Assembly: GCA_030836925.1 (NCBI GenBank)
Contig: JAUPLK010000057.1
Coordinates: 1-8,082, forward strand
Direction: 5' to 3'
Length of the DNA stretch: 8,082 nt
Origin: Pseudomonadota bacterium
Lineage (GTDB): Bacteria > Pseudomonadota > Gammaproteobacteria > Steroidobacterales > GCA-2729495
Both the position numbers and the translations under genes were made by a program. Below, one piece after another: positions 5,918-8,082 of this stretch. The notes beneath the pieces were generated by a model, which did not search any database, was not told the DNA's origin, and saw only the letters and a list, made by a program, of their open reading frames with translations. Every line of letters starts with the position of its first letter. Positions within the stretch are counted from its first letter, which is position 1.

Positions 5918-6871
5918 TCAATCCAGATACATCGAGCTGACGGACTCGGCCTGACTGATACGCCGCATGGTCTCGCCCAGCAGTTCAGCCACGCTGAGCT
6001 GGCGGATGCGGCCGGTGGCGATCGCCGGAGCCGACAACGGGATGGTGTCGGTGACCACCAGTTCATCGAGTGCTGAATTGGCAATCCGGTCGACAGCCGG
6101 GCCGGAGAGCACGGCATGTGTGACATAAGCCACCACGCGACTGGCACCATGATCCTTGAGTGCCGCAGCGGCATGACACAGCGTACCGGCCGTATCCACC
6201 ATGTCATCGATGAGCACGCAGACCTTGTCCTCGACCTCACCGATGATGTTCATCACCTCGGACACATTGGCGCGCGGCCGGCGCTTGTCGATGATGGCCA
6301 GATCGGCATCGTCCATGCGCTTGGCGATCGCACGGGCACGCACCACACCGCCGACGTCCGGCGAGACGATGACCATCTTCTCGTACTTGCAACGCCACAG
6401 GTCACCGAGCAGCACCGGTGATGAGTAGACATTGTCGACGGGGATGGAAAAGAAGCCCTGGATCTGGTCGGCGTGCAGATCAACCGTCAGCACATGCTTG
6501 ATGCCGGACTCGGAGATCATCCGCGCCACCATGCTGGCCGTGATCGGCACGCGGGCCGCGCGCGGGCGCCGGTCCTGGCGCGCATAGCCGAAATAGGGAA
6601 TGACCGCGGTGATGCTGGCCGCCGAAGCGCGTCGGCAGGCATCCGCAAGCACCAGCAGCTCGATCAGGTTGTCGTTTACCGGCGGGCAGGTGGATTGCAC
6701 CAAAAACACGTCGCGGCCGCGCACGTTCTCGTAAACCTCGACCAGCACTTCACCGTCACTGAACTTGCCGACCTGCACGCGGCCAAGCGGTTGCTTGAGG
6801 TGCCGGGCAATGCGCTGGGCAAGCTCCGGGTTGGCATTGCCGGCCAGAATCGAGATGTTGGGCAGTTCCAT
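5918..6871 (-). CDS. prs: Ribose-phosphate pyrophosphokinase (PRPP synthase, class I)
   Basis: Cytoplasmic enzyme making PRPP from ribose 5-phosphate and ATP, the shared precursor of purines, pyrimidines, NAD, histidine and tryptophan. The 317-residue length is close to the bacterial class I family (about 315). Visible motifs: 'KFSDGE' (36-41), 'QSTCPPVNDNL' (59-69), the ATP-binding 'YFGYARQDRR' (93-102), 'DLHADQIQGFF' (131-141) with metal-binding H133, the flexible catalytic loop 'DKRRPR' (195-200), and the PRPP-binding loop 'LIDDMVDTAGTL' (220-231). The C-terminus 'RRISQAESVSSMYLD' is typical. The ATG at 6871 gives the standard N-terminus, although only a weak AGAGA precedes it. It begins 24 bp after the tRNA-Gln 3' end, so it is very probably cotranscribed with the tRNA. 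A terminator-like hairpin follows. Confidence 0.98.
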   Translation of the reverse strand: MELPNISILAGNANPELAQRIARHLKQPLGRVQVGKFSDGEVLVEVYENVRGRDVFLVQSTCPPVNDNLIELLVLADACRRASAASITAVIPYFGYARQDRRPRAARVPITASMVARMISESGIKHVLTVDLHADQIQGFFSIPVDNVYSSPVLLGDLWRCKYEKMVIVSPDVGGVVRARAIAKRMDDADLAIIDKRRPRANVSEVMNIIGEVEDKVCVLIDDMVDTAGTLCHAAAALKDHGASRVVAYVTHAVLSGPAVDRIANSALDELVVTDTIPLSAPAIATGRIRQLSVAELLGETMRRISQAESVSSMYLD

Positions 6872-6895
6872 AGGATTCTCTGTATCAGGTGATGC

Positions 6896-6970
6896 TGGCT
6901 GGGGCGGCAGGATTCGAACCTGCGGATGGCGGGATCAAAACCCGCTGCCTTACCACTTGGCTACGCCCCA
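6896..6970 (-). tRNA. tRNA-Gln (anticodon UUG)
   Basis: The minus-strand sequence folds as a 75-nt tRNA with encoded CCA (6898-6896). The acceptor stem TGGGGCG pairs fully with CGCCCCA, followed by discriminator G. The anticodon loop TTTTGAT carries TTG, reading CAA and, by wobble, CAG. The T arm contains the standard GGTTCGAATCC. The initial U and weak first pair (U1-A72) are typical of tRNA-Gln and are recognised by glutaminyl-tRNA synthetase. It lies between lolB and prs, its usual place in many gammaproteobacteria. Confidence 0.97.
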
Positions 6971-6998
6971 AGATCGCATCGGCGCCTGCCGGGGCGCA

Positions 6999-7004
6999 AT
7001 CTTA
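6999..7004 (-). promoter_or_regulatory. Weak -10 candidate upstream of tRNA-Gln
   Basis: Minus-strand TAAGAT (7004-6999) lies in the 60-bp gap between the lolB stop and the tRNA and is a 4/6 match to the -10 box. It is followed by a GC-rich stretch (GCGCCCC) like the discriminators of growth-regulated stable-RNA promoters. No good -35 box sits 16-18 bp upstream, so transcription from further upstream through lolB is equally possible. Confidence 0.27.
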
Positions 7005-7030
7005 CGCTTTCATGGCGGCGAGGGGCAGCA

Positions 7031-7660
7031 TCAGAGCAACCACTTGTCGATCACAACGCGCAGGCGCAGATCTTCCCGCTCGATCACCAGCTTGTGCGGC
7101 AACCATGTGGCGTCGTTCTGCGCATAGTCCTCATAGCGCACCACCCAGCCGGATTGTCGCAACTCCACAAGCCGCCCCCACGCATCGGACTGCTCCGCTG
7201 CAGACGCCGCAGGATCCGCCAGCCCGAGCAGCCAGTACCTTATGCTGGTCACGGGAAATGACCAGCCAAGCTGCTCGGCCAGAAAGCGCTCCGCGGCATC
7301 CGGTCCGACATACTCGAGCGCCGCTTCGGCACCACGCGACATGACGCTGAGCTGCCCGGGCATCCAGTTGATTTCGTAAGCGCCGGCACCAAATGGCCCG
7401 CTGAGGCGAATGCGTGCCGCTGATCCGGTTTGCAGCCACTGGAGACTGCCCTGCCCGCCCGAATCGGCAGACTTCATGGCGACACGACCACGCGCCTCCC
7501 ATTGTCGCAACCCGAGCAGACGCTCCTGAAGTGCCGCGGCAGATTCGGTGCGGTCCGGCATTGCCGGCCGTTGTGTCGCACAGCCAGCCAGCAGCGGCAG
7601 GAGCCAGAGCAGCAGGCGCAGGGTCGACAGGCCATGGCCTCGTCCGGCGCGCACAGTCAA
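7031..7660 (-). CDS. lolB: Outer-membrane lipoprotein LolB
   Basis: LolB is the outer-membrane receptor that takes lipoproteins from the periplasmic carrier LolA and inserts them in the outer membrane. The 209-residue frame begins with a lipoprotein signal: basic N-terminus (R4, R7), hydrophobic run, and lipobox L-A-G-C with lipidated C27; residue 28 is Ala, compatible with outer-membrane retention. The LolB fold is recognised by 'WEARGRVAMKS' (54-64), 'RIRLSGPFGAGAYEI' (83-97), 'LGWSFPVTSIRYWLLGL' (131-147) and the C-terminal 'LRLRVVIDKWLL'. F90 occupies the position of the exposed Leu-68 of mature E. coli LolB, which is needed for membrane insertion of cargo. The frame start is TTG at 7660, overlapping the TPR stop as TTGA; a GTG two codons later (7654) is an equally credible start. 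Neither has a clear ribosome site, pointing to translational coupling. Confidence 0.92.
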   Translation of the reverse strand: MTVRAGRGHGLSTLRLLLWLLPLLAGCATQRPAMPDRTESAAALQERLLGLRQWEARGRVAMKSADSGGQGSLQWLQTGSAARIRLSGPFGAGAYEINWMPGQLSVMSRGAEAALEYVGPDAAERFLAEQLGWSFPVTSIRYWLLGLADPAASAAEQSDAWGRLVELRQSGWVVRYEDYAQNDATWLPHKLVIEREDLRLRVVIDKWLL

Positions 7661-8082
7661 CGCAGCAGCCGTGCCGCAGTCTGCTGCGCGGGCTTGCTGT
7701 CAGGCCACTTTTCGAGCGTCGTGGTCAGGAGTTCGCGAGCCCGTTCGCGCTCGCCCAGCTTCCAGTAAATCTCGGCCAGGTGACTGGCCAGTTCGGGATC
7801 CTGCAGCAGCGCCCAGGCCTGCTCGAGCCAGCTGCGGGCTTCCTCATACCGACCCATTTTGAACAATGCCCAGCCAACGCTGTCGAGAATCGGCGGATTG
7901 TCCGGTGCGAGCTCAAGCGCACGCCGCACATGGGTCCATGCCTTGCGGTACTGCCGGGTGCGGTTGGCGAGCAGGTAGCCATAGGCATTGAGTGCCATGG
8001 CGTCGTCCGGCGCGATCTGCACCGCTCGCTCCAGATCGGCAAGCGCGGCATCGATCCGGTCGAGCTGCTCCAGCAGGGCACT
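7657..8082 (-). CDS. TPR-repeat protein, N-terminus cut by window edge
   Basis: The last 141 residues of a tetratricopeptide-repeat protein; the frame is open to the right edge, so the start is outside. At least three TPR units are visible with the W/L-G-Y-A-P spacing: 'ALADLERAVQIAPDDAMAL', then 'AWTHVRRALELAPDNPPIL' followed by 'SVGWALFKMGRYEEA', then 'HLAEIYWKLGERERA'. The 'NAYGYLLANRTRQYRKA' block is characteristic of the large TPR proteins encoded just upstream of lolB in Pseudomonas and relatives, which are usually above 550 residues with a signal peptide. TPRs mediate protein-protein contacts; the role of this family is not well defined. It overlaps the TTG start of lolB, indicating a shared transcript. 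Confidence 0.88.
   Translation of the reverse strand, partial: SALLEQLDRIDAALADLERAVQIAPDDAMALNAYGYLLANRTRQYRKAWTHVRRALELAPDNPPILDSVGWALFKMGRYEEARSWLEQAWALLQDPELASHLAEIYWKLGERERARELLTTTLEKWPDSKPAQQTAARLLR

Overview
This 8.1 kb, GC-rich window looks like a chromosomal stretch of a gammaproteobacterium. The evidence is a housekeeping block on the minus strand in an order typical of that class: TPR protein, lolB, tRNA-Gln, prs, rplY (long CTC/TL5 form), pth. LolB itself is a beta/gammaproteobacterial outer-membrane lipoprotein-sorting factor. No species can be named from the sequence alone. There are no insertion sequences, CRISPR arrays, phage genes or rRNA genes.

Layout, read on the minus strand from the right edge. 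A truncated TPR protein (8082 to 7657) overlaps lolB (7660 to 7031). A 60-bp gap leads to tRNA-Gln(UUG) (6970 to 6896), then prs only 24 bp later (6871 to 5918). A 123-bp leader holds an intrinsic terminator-like hairpin and an extended -10 promoter candidate ahead of rplY (5794 to 5108). A 72-bp gap with a perfect 10-bp stem and a third competing arm precedes pth (GTG start, 5035 to 4433). Thirteen bases after pth comes an exported DUF4344-type putative metallopeptidase (4419 to 3565). The gene ispE, usually between lolB and this tRNA in relatives, is absent here, and the gene after pth is not the usual ychF.

The left half is less conserved. A plus-strand gene (2617 to 3570) encodes a four-helix DUF2231 membrane domain joined by a histidine-rich linker to an NTF2/SnoaL-like domain. 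It converges on the DUF4344 gene, and the two stop codons share the palindrome TCATGA. Divergent from it, over 180 bp, is an exported amidohydrolase (2436 to 1057). This is followed 39 bp later by an exported PD40/TolB-like beta-propeller protein that runs off the left edge (1017 to 1).

Together, the right half supplies envelope lipoprotein sorting (LolB), nucleotide precursor synthesis (Prs) and translation (tRNA-Gln, L25, Pth). The left half encodes envelope proteins: two exported hydrolase-type enzymes, a propeller protein and a membrane protein with a probable periplasmic sensor or binding domain. I see no clear case for a wholly new system. The most interesting items are the DUF2231-His-NTF2 fusion, the missing ispE, and the RNA structures ahead of pth and rplY.
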